In this document: positions 1 through 8,582 of the stretch, one piece after another
Layout of the letters: each line of letters starts with the position of its first letter
Position numbering within the stretch: position 1 is the first letter of the stretch
Assembly (NCBI GenBank): GCA_023284085.1
Contig: JAKVHY010000002.1
Coordinates: 186,001 to 250,000, forward strand
DNA length: 64,000 nucleotides
Reading direction: 5' to 3'
DNA from: Shewanella benthica
GTDB taxonomy: Bacteria > Pseudomonadota > Gammaproteobacteria > Enterobacterales > Shewanellaceae
Position numbers and translations under genes: made by a program
The notes under the pieces: generated by a model
Told to the model about the DNA's origin: nothing
Seen by the model: only the letters and a program-made list of their open reading frames with translations
Database searches by the model: none

Positions 1-1169
1 GTATCGAACCAGGTATTGTTGACCAGAGTTACGCCCTTGACAGTTAGGCCAGTCGCGAGAATGTCAGTCAGACGATGAATACGCTCGGCGATAGTCTTAA
101 GACCCTGTGGGCCGTGGAATACGGCGTAGAAAGACGCCATGTTCGCTAGTAATACCTGAGCGGTACAGATGTTTGAGTTAGCTTTCTCGCGGCGGATATG
201 TTGCTCACGAGTTTGCATAGCCATACGTAGGGCGCGGTTACCGCGAGTATCTTGTGATACACCGATAATACGGCCAGGCAGTGAACGCTTGTATGCGTCA
301 CGGGTGACGAAGAAGGCGGCGTGTGGACCACCGAATCCCATAGGGATACCGAAGCGCTGTGAGTTACCCAATACGACGTCGGCGCCCATGGAGCCCGGCG
401 ACTTAAGCATGACCAGAGACATGATGTCGGCAGCAACTGCAACCACGGCCTTCTTCTCATGTAGCTTGGTGAATAACTCGGTGAAATCTGTAATTTGACC
501 AAAACGGTTGGTGTACTGGAACAGGGCACCGAAGATGTCGTGGTTAGCGGCATCAGCTGCCGGGCCCACGATAATATCGAAACCGAAACACTCGGCGCGG
601 GTCTTGATAACATCCAGCGTCTGCGGGAACACGTCATCGGCAACGAAGAAGATGTTGGCTTTCTTGGCTTTCGATACACGCTTGGCCAGTGCCATGGCTT
701 CGGCCGCTGCAGTCGCTTCATCCAGTAGCGATGAAGACGCTAAGTCCAGGCCAGTAAGGTCCATAGACAGCTGCTGGAAGTTAAGGATAGCTTCTAAACG
801 ACCCTGAGCGATCTCTGGCTGGTATGGCGTATAAGCCGTGTACCAACCTGGATTTTCGAGCACGTTACGCTGGATAACAGTAGGAACTTCGGTACCGTAG
901 TAACCCATGCCTATGTAGCTCTTATAGACCTTGTTCTTATCTGCGATAGCGCGGATATAGGCCATGCCTTCGGCTTCGCTGACGTGATCGCCAACGGCTA
1001 AGTCACGATTAAGACGAATCGACTCAGGCACTATCTGCGCGGTGAGATCTTCTAAAGATTCTGCACCGACAAAATTCAGCATCTCTTGCTGCTGTGCGCT
1101 ATCCGGGCCGATATGACGGCTGAGGAAGAGATCGTGCTGCTCAAGCTTAGTAAGCGTTTCAGTGGTCAT
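1..1169 (-). CDS. gcvP: Glycine dehydrogenase (P protein), N-terminal part, runs off the window
   Basis: The first ~389 residues of the PLP-dependent P protein of the glycine cleavage system, which decarboxylates glycine and passes the aminomethyl group to the lipoyl arm of GcvH. I translated it from the minus strand: it starts [15 protein letters not shown] and carries family-typical stretches such as [12 protein letters not shown] and [12 protein letters not shown]. The reading frame is open to the window edge. The lysine that binds PLP lies in the C-terminal half and is outside the window. It is the last gene of gcvT-gcvH-gcvP but is separated from gcvH by 308 bases containing a strong hairpin, so it may be partly uncoupled from gcvTH. 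Confidence 0.95.
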   Translation of the reverse strand, partial: MTTETLTKLEQHDLFLSRHIGPDSAQQQEMLNFVGAESLEDLTAQIVPESIRLNRDLAVGDHVSEAEGMAYIRAIADKNKVYKSYIGMGYYGTEVPTVIQRNVLENPGWYTAYTPYQPEIAQGRLEAILNFQQLSMDLTGLDLASSSLLDEATAAAEAMALAKRVSKAKKANIFFVADDVFPQTLDVIKTRAECFGFDIIVGPAADAANHDIFGALFQYTNRFGQITDFTELFTKLHEKKAVVAVAADIMSLVMLKSPGSMGADVVLGNSQRFGIPMGFGGPHAAFFVTRDAYKRSLPGRIIGVSQDTRGNRALRMAMQTREQHIRREKANSNICTAQVLLANMASFYAVFHGPQGLKTIAERIHRLTDILATGLTVKGVTLVNNTWFD

Positions 1170-1477
1170 GATAACCTGATTCCATATTTGCCAGTATCCG
1201 CCTGTAGGGGCGGCTAAGGTACCGGTCTAATTGTATTATTGAGTAAAAAGTTTTCTTATTTTGTGAATAGCTAAACGTATATATAGCTAAATAACTTCCA
1301 TCGATTGATCTTTTTAAGCTTTAGGCTTTAGGCTTTAGTTCTAAGTCTTAAGCTGTAAGTACTGAGTTGTAAACTGCAAGTCTTAAGCTATGAACATCAA
1401 TCGTCTTTAAAGTCACTTAGCTATATAACGAACAAAGCCTCATTTTTAAGAAATGAGGCTTTGTTTTCGACGAGGTT
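1170..1477. other. gcvH-gcvP intergenic region
   Basis: No gene is seen here. It holds a series of imperfect short repeats at about 1310-1390 (variants of TAGGCTTTAG and CTTAAGCTGTAAG) and the perfect hairpin at 1431-1465. Similar short decayed repeats occur in other intergenic regions of the window, for example around 7990-8010. Confidence 0.6.
1431..1465 (-). terminator. Strong hairpin between gcvH and gcvP
   Basis: A perfect 15-base inverted repeat: AACAAAGCCTCATTT at 1431-1445, a 5-base loop, and AAATGAGGCTTTGTT at 1451-1465. It lies just after the gcvH stop codon on the minus strand. Stem and loop are typical of an intrinsic terminator, but the run of T after the stem on the minus strand is short. 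It could end transcription, attenuate gcvP, or protect the gcvTH mRNA end. Confidence 0.65.
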
Positions 1478-1867
1478 TTACTCTTCGTCGATAACCGCTT
1501 GATAGCCTTCGGCATCAAGCAAGTTTTCAATTTCTGCGGTATCAGAAGGCATCACGCGGAAGAACCAACCGTCACCAAATGCATCGCTGTTGACCAGCTC
1601 AGGAGAATCTTCAAGGGCTTCGTTAACTGCCAGTACTTCACCTGAGATGGGGGCATAGATGTCAGAAGCTGCCTTTACAGATTCAGCAACGGCACAATCT
1701 TCACCAGCAGTTACAGTATCGCCAACATCTGGAAGCTCAACGAATACCATATCACCCAAAAGCTCCTGGGCGTGCTCACTGATACCAACGGTATAGCTAC
1801 CGTCTTCTTCTTTACGGATCCACTCGTGTGAAGATGCGTACCTCAATTCAGTCGGGATATTGCTCAT
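1478..1867 (-). CDS. gcvH: Glycine cleavage system H protein
   Basis: A 129-residue lipoyl carrier protein of the glycine cleavage complex, acting in the cytoplasm. It shuttles the aminomethyl group from GcvP to GcvT. The lipoylation motif ESVKAASD is present with the modifiable lysine at residue 65, and the length is normal for the family. It lies between gcvT upstream and gcvP downstream on the same strand, with 234 bases separating it from gcvT. Confidence 0.97.
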   Translation of the reverse strand: MSNIPTELRYASSHEWIRKEEDGSYTVGISEHAQELLGDMVFVELPDVGDTVTAGEDCAVAESVKAASDIYAPISGEVLAVNEALEDSPELVNSDAFGDGWFFRVMPSDTAEIENLLDAEGYQAVIDEE

Positions 1868-2003
1868 TGTTCTTGATCCTTATTTATATTGTTCTAATTC
1901 TGTATTAACTCGTAAAGCATTATATGGCGAATTTTTAACTTCATTCACCCTGTTTTCTGAGGTTTATACGCAGGAATTTCGTTCTAATTTTAGGAGCCAG
2001 CGC

Positions 2004-2033
2004 GATACTTATAGATAAAAAACTATAAGTATC
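2004..2033. promoter_or_regulatory. Hairpin in the gcvT-gcvH gap
   Basis: A perfect 11-base inverted repeat, GATACTTATAG at 2004-2014 and CTATAAGTATC at 2023-2033, with an A-rich 8-base loop. It lies between gcvT and gcvH. It could be an mRNA stability hairpin or a weak terminator; no regulator site is recognised. Confidence 0.45.
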
Positions 2034-2101
2034 AATGAGCACAGGCGACAAAACCCTTTACTAAAATCAGGGGCGAAATAACCAGTATTAACCCAGAAAA
2101 A

Positions 2102-3196
2102 CTAGAAAGCTTGTTTACCATTGCGCACAAACGAAGGCTTGATCACTTTAACCGTGACGCGCTTCTTACGCATTTCGACTTCAGCAGTGTCGCCAATACT
2201 TCTTGGCACGCGCGCCATGGCAATAGAATAGCCTAATGTTGGCGAAAATGTACCACTGGTAATAGTGCCTTGCTGCTCATTGCCGTCGCTATCGGTGAAG
2301 AAGATCGACATACCCGGACGGATAACACCTTTGGCTTCCATAACAAGGCCAACCATCTTCTCGGTACCGGCAGCCTTGATTGCTGCCAGAGCTTCACGAC
2401 CGTTGAAATTACGATCTTCCGGCTCCCAAGCGATAGTCCAGCCCATGTTAGCCGCTAACGGGTTAACCGTTTCGTCCATATCCAGGCCGTAGAGGTTCAT
2501 GCCGGCTTCGAGGCGTAGGGTGTCACGTGCACCTAAGCCACATGGCTTGACGCCTGCTTCGAGCAGAGCCTGCCATAGCACTTCGGCTTCGGCTTCTGGC
2601 ACTATGATTTCGTAGCCCGTCTCACCCGTGTAACCGGTAGTAGCGATAAACAGTGAGTCAGCTTGCACACCGAAGAAAGGCTTCATGCCTTCAACCGCTG
2701 CATTTTGATTGGCATTGAATACGCTAGCGGCCTTGGCCTTAGCGTTAGGTCCTTGAACGGCGATCATCGCCAGCTCTGGACGCTCGGAGATCACCACGTC
2801 GAAGCCTTTGACTTCTTGTGCAATCCAAGCCAGATCTTTTTCACGAGTCGCAGAGTTAACCACGATGCGATAATGAGTATCGGTAAGATAATAGGTGATG
2901 AGATCGTCGATCACGCCGGCGTTATGATCTAGCATGCCGCCGTAAAGCGCCTTGCCAGGTATTTTAAGCTTAGCGACATCGTTCGCTAATAATTTACGCA
3001 GGAAAGCACAGGCGTCGGTGCCAGTCACATCGACAACGGTCATGTGAGACACATCGAACATGCCAGCGTCTTGACGAACCGCATGATGTTCTTCGATTTG
3101 AGAACCATAGTTCAGTGGCATATCCCAACCGTGGAAATCTACCATCTTAGCGTCTGATTCTAAGTGCTTGTTAAAGAGTACAGTTTTATTAGCCAT
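2102..3196 (-). CDS. gcvT: Aminomethyltransferase (glycine cleavage T protein)
   Basis: A 364-residue T protein that transfers the C1 unit from aminomethyl-lipoyl-GcvH to tetrahydrofolate and releases ammonia. Family landmarks include the N-terminal MFDVSHMT segment (near residue 47), the [10 protein letters not shown] segment (near 193) and the [12 protein letters not shown] segment. Length is normal. It is the first gene of gcvTHP. I looked upstream for a tandem glycine riboswitch and saw no recognisable aptamer. Confidence 0.97.
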   Translation of the reverse strand: MANKTVLFNKHLESDAKMVDFHGWDMPLNYGSQIEEHHAVRQDAGMFDVSHMTVVDVTGTDACAFLRKLLANDVAKLKIPGKALYGGMLDHNAGVIDDLITYYLTDTHYRIVVNSATREKDLAWIAQEVKGFDVVISERPELAMIAVQGPNAKAKAASVFNANQNAAVEGMKPFFGVQADSLFIATTGYTGETGYEIIVPEAEAEVLWQALLEAGVKPCGLGARDTLRLEAGMNLYGLDMDETVNPLAANMGWTIAWEPEDRNFNGREALAAIKAAGTEKMVGLVMEAKGVIRPGMSIFFTDSDGNEQQGTITSGTFSPTLGYSIAMARVPRSIGDTAEVEMRKKRVTVKVIKPSFVRNGKQAF

Positions 3197-3642
3197 TATT
3201 ATCTCGTTATTATGCCCTTTTCGGGTCTAACCTGGCGTAACTACACAGCTATCTGTTCGGCTTAGCTTCTGTATAAGAAGAAATACAGAACAGAAACACC
3301 TAGCGTAGGGTACATACGGCCAAAGTGTGTCTGCAAACATATTACTCCTGTCACTATTTACTGTTTAAATAGTCGGTCGTAATACATGCATCAATTGCGT
3401 TAGATAAAATTGCAGCGATGAGTTTCCTTTAAGAAACAAAATCTCATCGGTACTAAAATGCGGCGAAATTATACCTCGCAACACAGTTTTGTATACAAGA
3501 GAATTTTCTAATCCGAATCCTTTCGTCATTACTTTTTCTCATGTTGAACATGTCGTTTTTTAACACATGAATATTGTTTACACATTCACTGAGATTAACT
3601 CACTGAAATACTAGACTTAATAGTCATAGTAGACTCAAGTGC
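3197..3642. other. Upstream region of gcvT
   Basis: 446 bases between ubiI and gcvT without an ORF. It should contain the gcv promoter. The inverted motif TACAGAA/TTCTGTA with flanking bases (about 3268-3290) can form a hairpin. No glycine aptamer, tRNA or recognisable operator was found. Confidence 0.5.
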
Positions 3643-4869
3643 CTAGTCTAGTTTGCATAGCTTTGGCAGGTTGTTTTTGTTACCCATGGCCTGCTGTATA
3701 AACAGTGTTTTCACAGGAGAAAGGTTATCGACTAAATTTAAGCCGAAATCCCGTAATGCTTTCTTAACAGGATTGCTACCTTCGAATAAACGCTTGAAAC
3801 CTTCCATCGCGGCAATCATCTCCAGCGCATCAGCCTTACGCCAGCGTTCAAGCGCACGTAAATTACTGTAATCACCGATATCTTTACCGTCTAACTTAAG
3901 CTCGGTTATGGTCTCGATAATCGCCGCCGCGTCTAAGAAGCCAAGGTTGACCCCCTGCCCCGCTAACGGGTGTATGGTGTGCGCCGCGTCGCCTGCCAGT
4001 AACATGCGATGGCGGGCGAAATGACGGGCGTAACGCATACGCAGCGGAAAAGCCTGGGGCTCACACTCGAGCTGACACATGCCCATGCGGCCATCGAACT
4101 CCGCGGTGAGGGTGCGTTCAAACTCCTGCTTGCTCGCTGCCAGCAATTGCTTCGCCTTGGCCGGCGGCACCGACCAGACGATGGAACATAAATTCTGTTC
4201 ATACAGGGGCAAGAAGGCCAAGGGGCCGTTTTTGAGAAATACCTGACGGGCGGTATCTTGGTGTGGAATTTCGGTGCGAATGCTGGCCACCACCGCATGA
4301 TGGCCATAATCCCAGAAGGTCATGGGGATTTTACACTGCTCACGCACCCAAGAATTGGCGCCATCTGCGCCGATAACCAAGGCGGCGCTGATGTTGTCGC
4401 CATTGTCTAAGGTCAACCAAGCTTCACGTTCACCGAATGCAATTTTATCGAGTCTATGGTTCTCAAGATAGGTTATCTCATCGAACTCAGCAGCCCGCTT
4501 AGACAGGGCGAAACGTATGTTGTCATTTTCGATGATGCTGCCGAGATACTCTTCACTGAGAGAGTGAGCGTCGAAACCTATCTTGCCCAGGCTGTCCTTG
4601 TCCCAGACCTCCATCTTCTGGTAGGGGCTGACGCGCTCATCGTCCAGATAACTCCAGGCACCTAAGTTTTGCAGTAAGCGCTGACTAGCCTTGTTGATAG
4701 CGCTTACCCTGAGTTTGGCGGCGCCCGAGACGGCTTGAGCCTCTCCCGCGTCGATAACCACTACGCGCAGTTCATCCATCGCCAGTCCGATAGCGGTAGC
4801 TAATCCCACCATACCGCCGCCAATGATCGCTACATCATAGGTTTGCATTGCACTTGAGTTTGTGTGCAT
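3643..4869 (-). CDS. ubiI: 2-octaprenylphenol hydroxylase (FAD monooxygenase)
   Basis: A 408-residue flavoprotein hydroxylase of ubiquinone synthesis (VisC/UbiI type; C5 hydroxylation of the ring), working at the cytoplasmic face of the membrane. It shows the Rossmann fingerprint GGGMVG (residues 17-22), the GADGANS motif near 170 and the second FAD motif GDAAHTIHPLAGQGVNLG near 291-309. An AAGGAA Shine-Dalgarno sequence lies 5-7 bases before ATG 4869. It follows ubiH on the same strand after 125 bases, the arrangement seen in E. coli. Confidence 0.93.
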   Translation of the reverse strand: MHTNSSAMQTYDVAIIGGGMVGLATAIGLAMDELRVVVIDAGEAQAVSGAAKLRVSAINKASQRLLQNLGAWSYLDDERVSPYQKMEVWDKDSLGKIGFDAHSLSEEYLGSIIENDNIRFALSKRAAEFDEITYLENHRLDKIAFGEREAWLTLDNGDNISAALVIGADGANSWVREQCKIPMTFWDYGHHAVVASIRTEIPHQDTARQVFLKNGPLAFLPLYEQNLCSIVWSVPPAKAKQLLAASKQEFERTLTAEFDGRMGMCQLECEPQAFPLRMRYARHFARHRMLLAGDAAHTIHPLAGQGVNLGFLDAAAIIETITELKLDGKDIGDYSNLRALERWRKADALEMIAAMEGFKRLFEGSNPVKKALRDFGLNLVDNLSPVKTLFIQQAMGNKNNLPKLCKLD

Positions 4870-4994
4870 CTCACTTCCTTCACTTAGGTCTAGAGCGTTA
4901 TATGTAAATTCGTATAAATCTTTTAAATAGCCCTTCCCTTATACAGAGCAAGAGCCATCTTTATGGGAGCCTTTTAAACATCTTTTATAAGAGC

Positions 4995-6272
4995 CTAGCT
5001 TACCGACTTCCAGCCCATGGCGGTCCTGGCTACCGGCACTTTCAGTGGCGGCAGCCAAGAGAGTAGCCTTAAGCCCAGGCTACGCCCGATCACTAATGGC
5101 CAGTGGTCATTAGAAAAGCCGCGCACTAGGAATTCGATATTGGTCATGGTACTGAATCTGTCTTTCTCGCGGCTCTTAAGGTAAGTGTGGGTCAGCTTGG
5201 CTGAGCCAAGATCCACTGTCTCACCTTCAGCGAGTAAGCGCTGCTTAACCACGTCAAGCAAGCTGACTAAGTCCCGCAGGCCTAAGTTAAAGCCCTGACC
5301 GGCAATGGGATGCAGAGTCTGCGCCGCATTACCGATAAACACGGTTCTGTGATAGATGGGTCTGGGCATGTGTGACATTAACAAGGGGTAGGAGAAACGC
5401 TCACCCACTTGGGTAAATCGTCCGGCGCGAAAACCAAAGGCCTGCTGCAGTTCAGCTAAGAACTCGTCTTTGGGAGCCGACTGTAAACGCTCGGCTTCAC
5501 TTGGAGTAAGTGCCCACACCAAGGACACCCGCGGATTCCCCTTGAGCGGCGCCATAGGTAACACAGCTAAGGGACCGGTATTGGTGAAGCGCTCGAAGGC
5601 CCAATTATTGTGAGGCTTATCGGTCTCGACATTAGCGACTAGCGCTACCTGTTCGAAGTCTACCTGCTCTAAGGGTAAGTTGAAGGCTTGCCTGACTTTG
5701 GAATTTACTCCGTCGGCGGCCACCAGCAAGGCCGTTTTGATCTGAGTGCCATCATTGAGCGTGAGCAGCTGGCAATCGGTTTGTGCCTCTACATTGGCCA
5801 GTGTTCCTGGGCAATGGAGCTGGATATCACTGGCTTCAAGCTGCTTAAACAGCAGCTGACCGACCCGCTCTAACTCCACAACCTGACCTAAGTTCTGCAG
5901 ATGAAAGTCTTCGGCATTGAGCTCTGTCATGCCAAAATGTCCGCGGTCTGAGATATGTATGTTTTCAATGGGCGTGCCAAGATGGGCAAGCTTAGACCAG
6001 AGTCCCAGGCGTTTAAGCTCGAAGATAGAGCCGTGGGCGATGGCAATGGAGCGCGCATCGAAACCCGGGTGTTCACTGCCGGGTTTATGTGCCTCTATAA
6101 GGGCTATCTTGAGGGGTCTGTTTAACTCCTCGCTCAACTTTTTTAAGCCCAAGGCTAAGGTCGCACCAGCCATAGCGCCGCCAACAATGGCAACATCGAC
6201 CAGTTTAGCGCCCTGATTTTTCAGGATATGAGAATTTGTTGTATTGCTGTTTGTTTCTATATCAGCTGTCAT
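4995..6272 (-). CDS. ubiH: 2-octaprenyl-6-methoxyphenol hydroxylase (FAD monooxygenase)
   Basis: A 425-residue FAD monooxygenase, a paralogue of the downstream ubiI, performing the C1 hydroxylation step in ubiquinone synthesis. Landmarks are AIVGGAMAGATLALGL near residues 28-44, VAADGVNSKVR in the middle and GNAAQTLHPIAGQGFNLGLR toward the C terminus; GNAAQTLHP is typical of UbiH. An AGAGAAG ribosome site precedes ATG 6272. ygfB lies 75 bases upstream; in E. coli pepP sits between these two genes, and it is absent here. Confidence 0.94.
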   Translation of the reverse strand: MTADIETNSNTTNSHILKNQGAKLVDVAIVGGAMAGATLALGLKKLSEELNRPLKIALIEAHKPGSEHPGFDARSIAIAHGSIFELKRLGLWSKLAHLGTPIENIHISDRGHFGMTELNAEDFHLQNLGQVVELERVGQLLFKQLEASDIQLHCPGTLANVEAQTDCQLLTLNDGTQIKTALLVAADGVNSKVRQAFNLPLEQVDFEQVALVANVETDKPHNNWAFERFTNTGPLAVLPMAPLKGNPRVSLVWALTPSEAERLQSAPKDEFLAELQQAFGFRAGRFTQVGERFSYPLLMSHMPRPIYHRTVFIGNAAQTLHPIAGQGFNLGLRDLVSLLDVVKQRLLAEGETVDLGSAKLTHTYLKSREKDRFSTMTNIEFLVRGFSNDHWPLVIGRSLGLRLLSWLPPLKVPVARTAMGWKSVS

Positions 6273-6347
6273 TGGTCTTCTCTAATTTGCCGCAACCTAT
6301 GTATGAATCGCGGCAAGTCTAGATACAATAATGAGATAGGGACGAGT

Positions 6348-6923
6348 TTAATGGAATACGTTGGCTTCTTTTTGATTTGGATCCGTCAAATCTGGGCCAA
6401 ACTCAGAATAGCAGAGTAGCGCCGCCACCTTGGCAAACTCCATCAGCTCTATATAGGCCGATTCTGACTCCTCATCTTCGGCCACATCGAACTCGACCAG
6501 GGCAATATCTGCCAGATCTTTGATGACTTCTTGTAAGTCGGCGGAAGCCTTGTCGATCTTAGGCTGCACCATGGCAATACCGGTTAAGAAACTTTGTACC
6601 CATAGCGACAGGGCCTCGACGCGCTTAGTAAGAGGCTCTTCCTCTTCCGGCAACATGGGCGAGAAGCCAAATTCGATATCTGAAACTCTGGTCAAGGTGT
6701 CTTGGTAAAGCTCTTCGATCAGCAGGTGCAGTGGATCTGGCAGAGGCTGACCATCATTCATCAGCTCAAGCAGAGGTTTACACCAGGTATCTTTCGACAG
6801 CTCTACACCACCACAAATAATCCCCACTAAGGCACCATGAACCTCTACCGGTGTCTGGCCAATTTCGGCTGCTTCTAAGGCTGCTAATAAATTATCTATA
6901 CGTAGAGAAGGAGGGGTTGCCAT
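6348..6923 (-). CDS. ygfB: UPF0149/YgfB family protein
   Basis: A small acidic helical protein of the UPF0149 family. The N-terminal ALVGIICGG and the C-terminal LCYSEFGPDL region fit the family. I place the start at ATG 6923 (191 residues), which has a GGAA sequence 6-7 bases upstream; a GTG at 6935 would add four residues and has no ribosome site. YgfB family members are described as cytoplasmic proteins of unclear function, with regulatory roles reported in Pseudomonas. The gene starts divergently from zapA and heads the ygfB-ubiH-ubiI group. Confidence 0.88.
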   Translation of the reverse strand: MATPPSLRIDNLLAALEAAEIGQTPVEVHGALVGIICGGVELSKDTWCKPLLELMNDGQPLPDPLHLLIEELYQDTLTRVSDIEFGFSPMLPEEEEPLTKRVEALSLWVQSFLTGIAMVQPKIDKASADLQEVIKDLADIALVEFDVAEDEESESAYIELMEFAKVAALLCYSEFGPDLTDPNQKEANVFH

Positions 6924-7014
6924 AACTGTTTCCACAGGCTGAAAATACTTAGTCCATGCTAGCAGAAGTGGGACGCTCGGCCAAATTAAACAAGGTGCTA
7001 GTTTCTAGGCCCTT

Positions 7015-7040
7015 GTTCCTAGGTTCTAGGACCTAGGAAC
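7015..7040. repeat. Intergenic palindrome of the CCTAGGTTCTAGAACCTAGG family
   Basis: A 26-base near-perfect palindrome beginning GTTCCTAGG and ending CCTAGGAAC in the ygfB-zapA gap. Related copies lie at 7841-7861, 8178-8198, 27451-27473, 34231-34248 and 44984-45009, always in or at the edge of intergenic space. The family is dispersed in this chromosome. Confidence 0.8.
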
Positions 7041-7203
7041 TCGCAGCTTCAAAATACGACTAAATGTTTATAAATTGCCCAAGCCTGTATATCTAAACAA
7101 CATTTAATCCAATATGGCTCACCTTAGCGCTTACTCATGTTGCACTTTGCGATTTAGACCGATATAGTCCGCTCAAGAGACAATAATCAGGACCCTTCGC
7201 CAC

Positions 7204-7512
7204 ATGAGTAGCCATGCTATAGAAATTAGCTTGCTAGGCCGTACATACTCCATCGCTTGCCCGCAAGGACAAGAGAAAGCATTGCAGCACGTGGCGCAGC
7301 AGCTCGAAATGCAGTTGATTTCGCTTAAAGCACGGACTAACAGTCTGAGTCGCGAAGAGATAGCCATCATGGCTGCATTAAATACGGGTTATGAATTGCT
7401 GGAAGAACAGCAAAAGAATCAAGATTATAATAAGCAGATGGATGATAAAATCGGTCTGCTGCAGGCAACTTTAGAGAACGCACTCGTTGAGCGTTCGGTA
7501 AAAGAAGATTAA
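7204..7512 (+). CDS. zapA: Cell division protein ZapA
   Basis: A 102-residue ZapA protein, which binds FtsZ and promotes bundling of protofilaments at midcell. The N-terminal globular domain (EISLLGRTYSIACPQG, residues 7-22) and the C-terminal coiled-coil helix after EEIAIMAALNTGYELL match the family and its usual length. The 6S RNA gene follows about 135 bases downstream, the conserved zapA-ssrS order of gammaproteobacteria. Confidence 0.95.
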   Translation: MSSHAIEISLLGRTYSIACPQGQEKALQHVAQQLEMQLISLKARTNSLSREEIAIMAALNTGYELLEEQQKNQDYNKQMDDKIGLLQATLENALVERSVKED

Positions 7513-7647
7513 ACTGTACGAAGTTAATCGAGTCTTTTTTACTTTTACTCGTAAAATAAGTACTCGCTAGTCAGTACCCAAATTTAAATCCGAAAGGCTT
7601 CTCATCGCAATTGTAGATGAAGGAAAGCCTTTCAGATAACCAGTTTT

Positions 7648-7825
7648 GCTCCCTGGTATACGCGTCAGTCGGCAATGTCCCTGTGCCGATATTTACATAC
7701 CCAGGATGAATGCTTTGATGACATTGAGCAGGCTCGGCTCGTACCGAGAAGCCTTAGGAGTTAATCATTTACCCGCCTTGAACCTACGGTTCAAGGGCTA
7801 CGCCGGCAACGGTATTTTGGGGAGC
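7648..7825 (+). ncRNA. ssrS: 6S RNA
   Basis: A 6S RNA, which binds sigma-70 RNA polymerase and down-regulates many promoters in stationary phase. Recognised by its primary sequence: GTGCCGATATTTACATACC, GAGCAGGCTCGGCTCGTACC, GAGAAGCCTTA and TTGAACC..GGTTCAAGGG all match conserved 6S blocks in order. GCTCC at 7648 pairs with GGAGC at 7821-7825 as the terminal stem, so mature ends are within a few bases of these positions. It follows zapA as expected. fau, normally next, lies 19 kb away, and the 3' end of the RNA is duplicated downstream. Confidence 0.93.
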
Positions 7826-7903
7826 AATTTAATAAAGAAGGTTCTAGGAACTAGGCCCTAGCTACGAGTCGCTAGGCTCCTCACTAGAGCTGCTAGCAAC
7901 AAG

Positions 7904-7934
7904 AAGCCATCATCTAACCGTGATGGCTTTTTTG
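7904..7934 (+). terminator. Intrinsic terminator downstream of ssrS
   Basis: Stem AAGCCATCA (7904-7912) and TGATGGCTT (7921-7929) followed by a T run. It is placed to end 6S RNA precursor transcription. An identical copy is at 8241-8271. Confidence 0.85.
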
Positions 7935-7951
7935 TGTCTGCCCCTCCCGTC

Positions 7952-7976
7952 ATTCCGGCATGCTTGTGGCCGGAAT
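7952..7976. repeat. REP-like palindrome
   Basis: ATTCCGGC and GCCGGAAT arms around a short loop. An identical copy is at 8289-8313, and a related one (CGTTCCGGC...GCCGGAATCC) is at 47148-47178. Confidence 0.7.
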
Positions 7977-8064
7977 CTAGTTTTAGCTGGAAGACTGTAA
8001 ACTGTAAGGTTATAAAGCTAACTACGAGTCGCTAGGCTCCTCACTAGAGCTACTAGCAACAAAA

Positions 8065-8095
8065 AAGCCACTGCTTATTAGTAGTGGCTTTTTTG
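8065..8095 (+). terminator. Second intrinsic terminator in the ssrS duplication
   Basis: Stem AAGCCACT (8065-8072) and AGTGGCTT (8083-8090) followed by T residues, then GTGTCTG as in the flanking terminators. It is a diverged relative of the terminators at 7904 and 8241, so the region holds three in series. Confidence 0.8.
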
Positions 8096-8110
8096 TGTCT
8101 GAAAAACCAC

Positions 8111-8166
8111 GGTTCAAGGGACTCTTTATAAAAAGCATGGCGGCAACGGTATTTTGGGGAGCAATT
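8111..8166 (+). repeat. Partial second copy of the 6S RNA 3' end
   Basis: GGTTCAAGGG, then ACTCTTTATAAAAA, then TGGCGGCAACGGTATTTTGG and GGAGCAATTT. It corresponds to the last ~50 bases of 6S RNA but differs from the intact gene by the ACTCTTTATAAAAA segment. The same segment is present in the remote copy at 20652-20706. There is no 5' part, so it cannot make a full 6S RNA. Confidence 0.85.
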
Positions 8167-8320
8167 TAATAAAGAAGGTTCTAGGAACTAGGCCCTAGCT
8201 ACGAGTCGCTAGGCTCCTCACTAGAGCTGCTAGCAACAAGAAGCCATCATCTAACCGTGATGGCTTTTTTGTGTCTGCCCCTCCCGTCATTCCGGCATGC
8301 TTGTGGCCGGAATCTAGTTT
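8141..8320 (+). repeat. 180-base direct repeat, copy 2
   Basis: Second copy of the 7804-7983 unit, including the terminator (8241-8271) and the REP-like palindrome (8289-8313). It starts inside the partial 6S copy at 8111-8166. Confidence 0.92.
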
Positions 8321-8341
8321 ATAGCAGGCAGGCCCCCTAAT

Positions 8342-8365
8342 TGTAGGACCGGCTTTAGCCGGGAT
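8342..8365. repeat. REP element of the TGTAGGA(C/G)C..GCTTTAGCC family
   Basis: TGTAGGACCGGCTTTAGCC followed by GGGA. Related elements are at 31469-31534 and 33593-33658, where two inverted copies face each other. Confidence 0.7.
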
Positions 8366-8522
8366 CGATGTAAGACCCAAGACTGGGCGAAGAAAGCGAT
8401 AAAATTTAAAACATCCAAGCTAGATACTCAATGGATTGCCTATCTGTGATAAGAATTGATTCCCCTTCCCTTGCAAACTTTTCCTTTTCCTTATCCCTAT
8501 CCTTATCTTAATTGAGAAAAAA

Positions 8523-8582
8523 GACCATGAGGCATCATCCAACATTGCAGGGAAAGATGAACGTCACTCTTGCCTCATGGTC
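8523..8582. promoter_or_regulatory. 12-base inverted repeat with a 36-base loop
   Basis: GACCATGAGGCA at 8523-8534 is the exact reverse complement of TGCCTCATGGTC at 8571-8582. It stands about 400 bases upstream of dmsE. It could be a leftover of a mobile sequence or a structured RNA; no function is recognised. Confidence 0.5.

Larger units (their letters stand above)
7804..7983 (+). repeat. 180-base direct repeat, copy 1 (6S 3' end and downstream region)
   Basis: Bases 7804-7983 recur without a visible mismatch at 8141-8320, an offset of 337. The unit begins inside the 3' strand of 6S RNA (CGGCAACGGTATTTTGGGG), then contains a palindrome, a 38-base block starting CTACGAGTCGCTAGGCTCC, a terminator and a REP-like palindrome. 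A third, partial copy of the CTACGAGTCGC block is at about 8022-8060. Confidence 0.92.

Noticed and set aside
146..721. A 191-codon minus-strand frame inside gcvP
   Set aside because: It overlaps the real gcvP frame, which runs through the window edge and is recognisable throughout. The 191-codon product has no family resemblance and abnormal composition.
3197..3642. Glycine riboswitch upstream of gcvT
   Set aside because: The conserved aptamer sequences are not found on the minus strand of this region.
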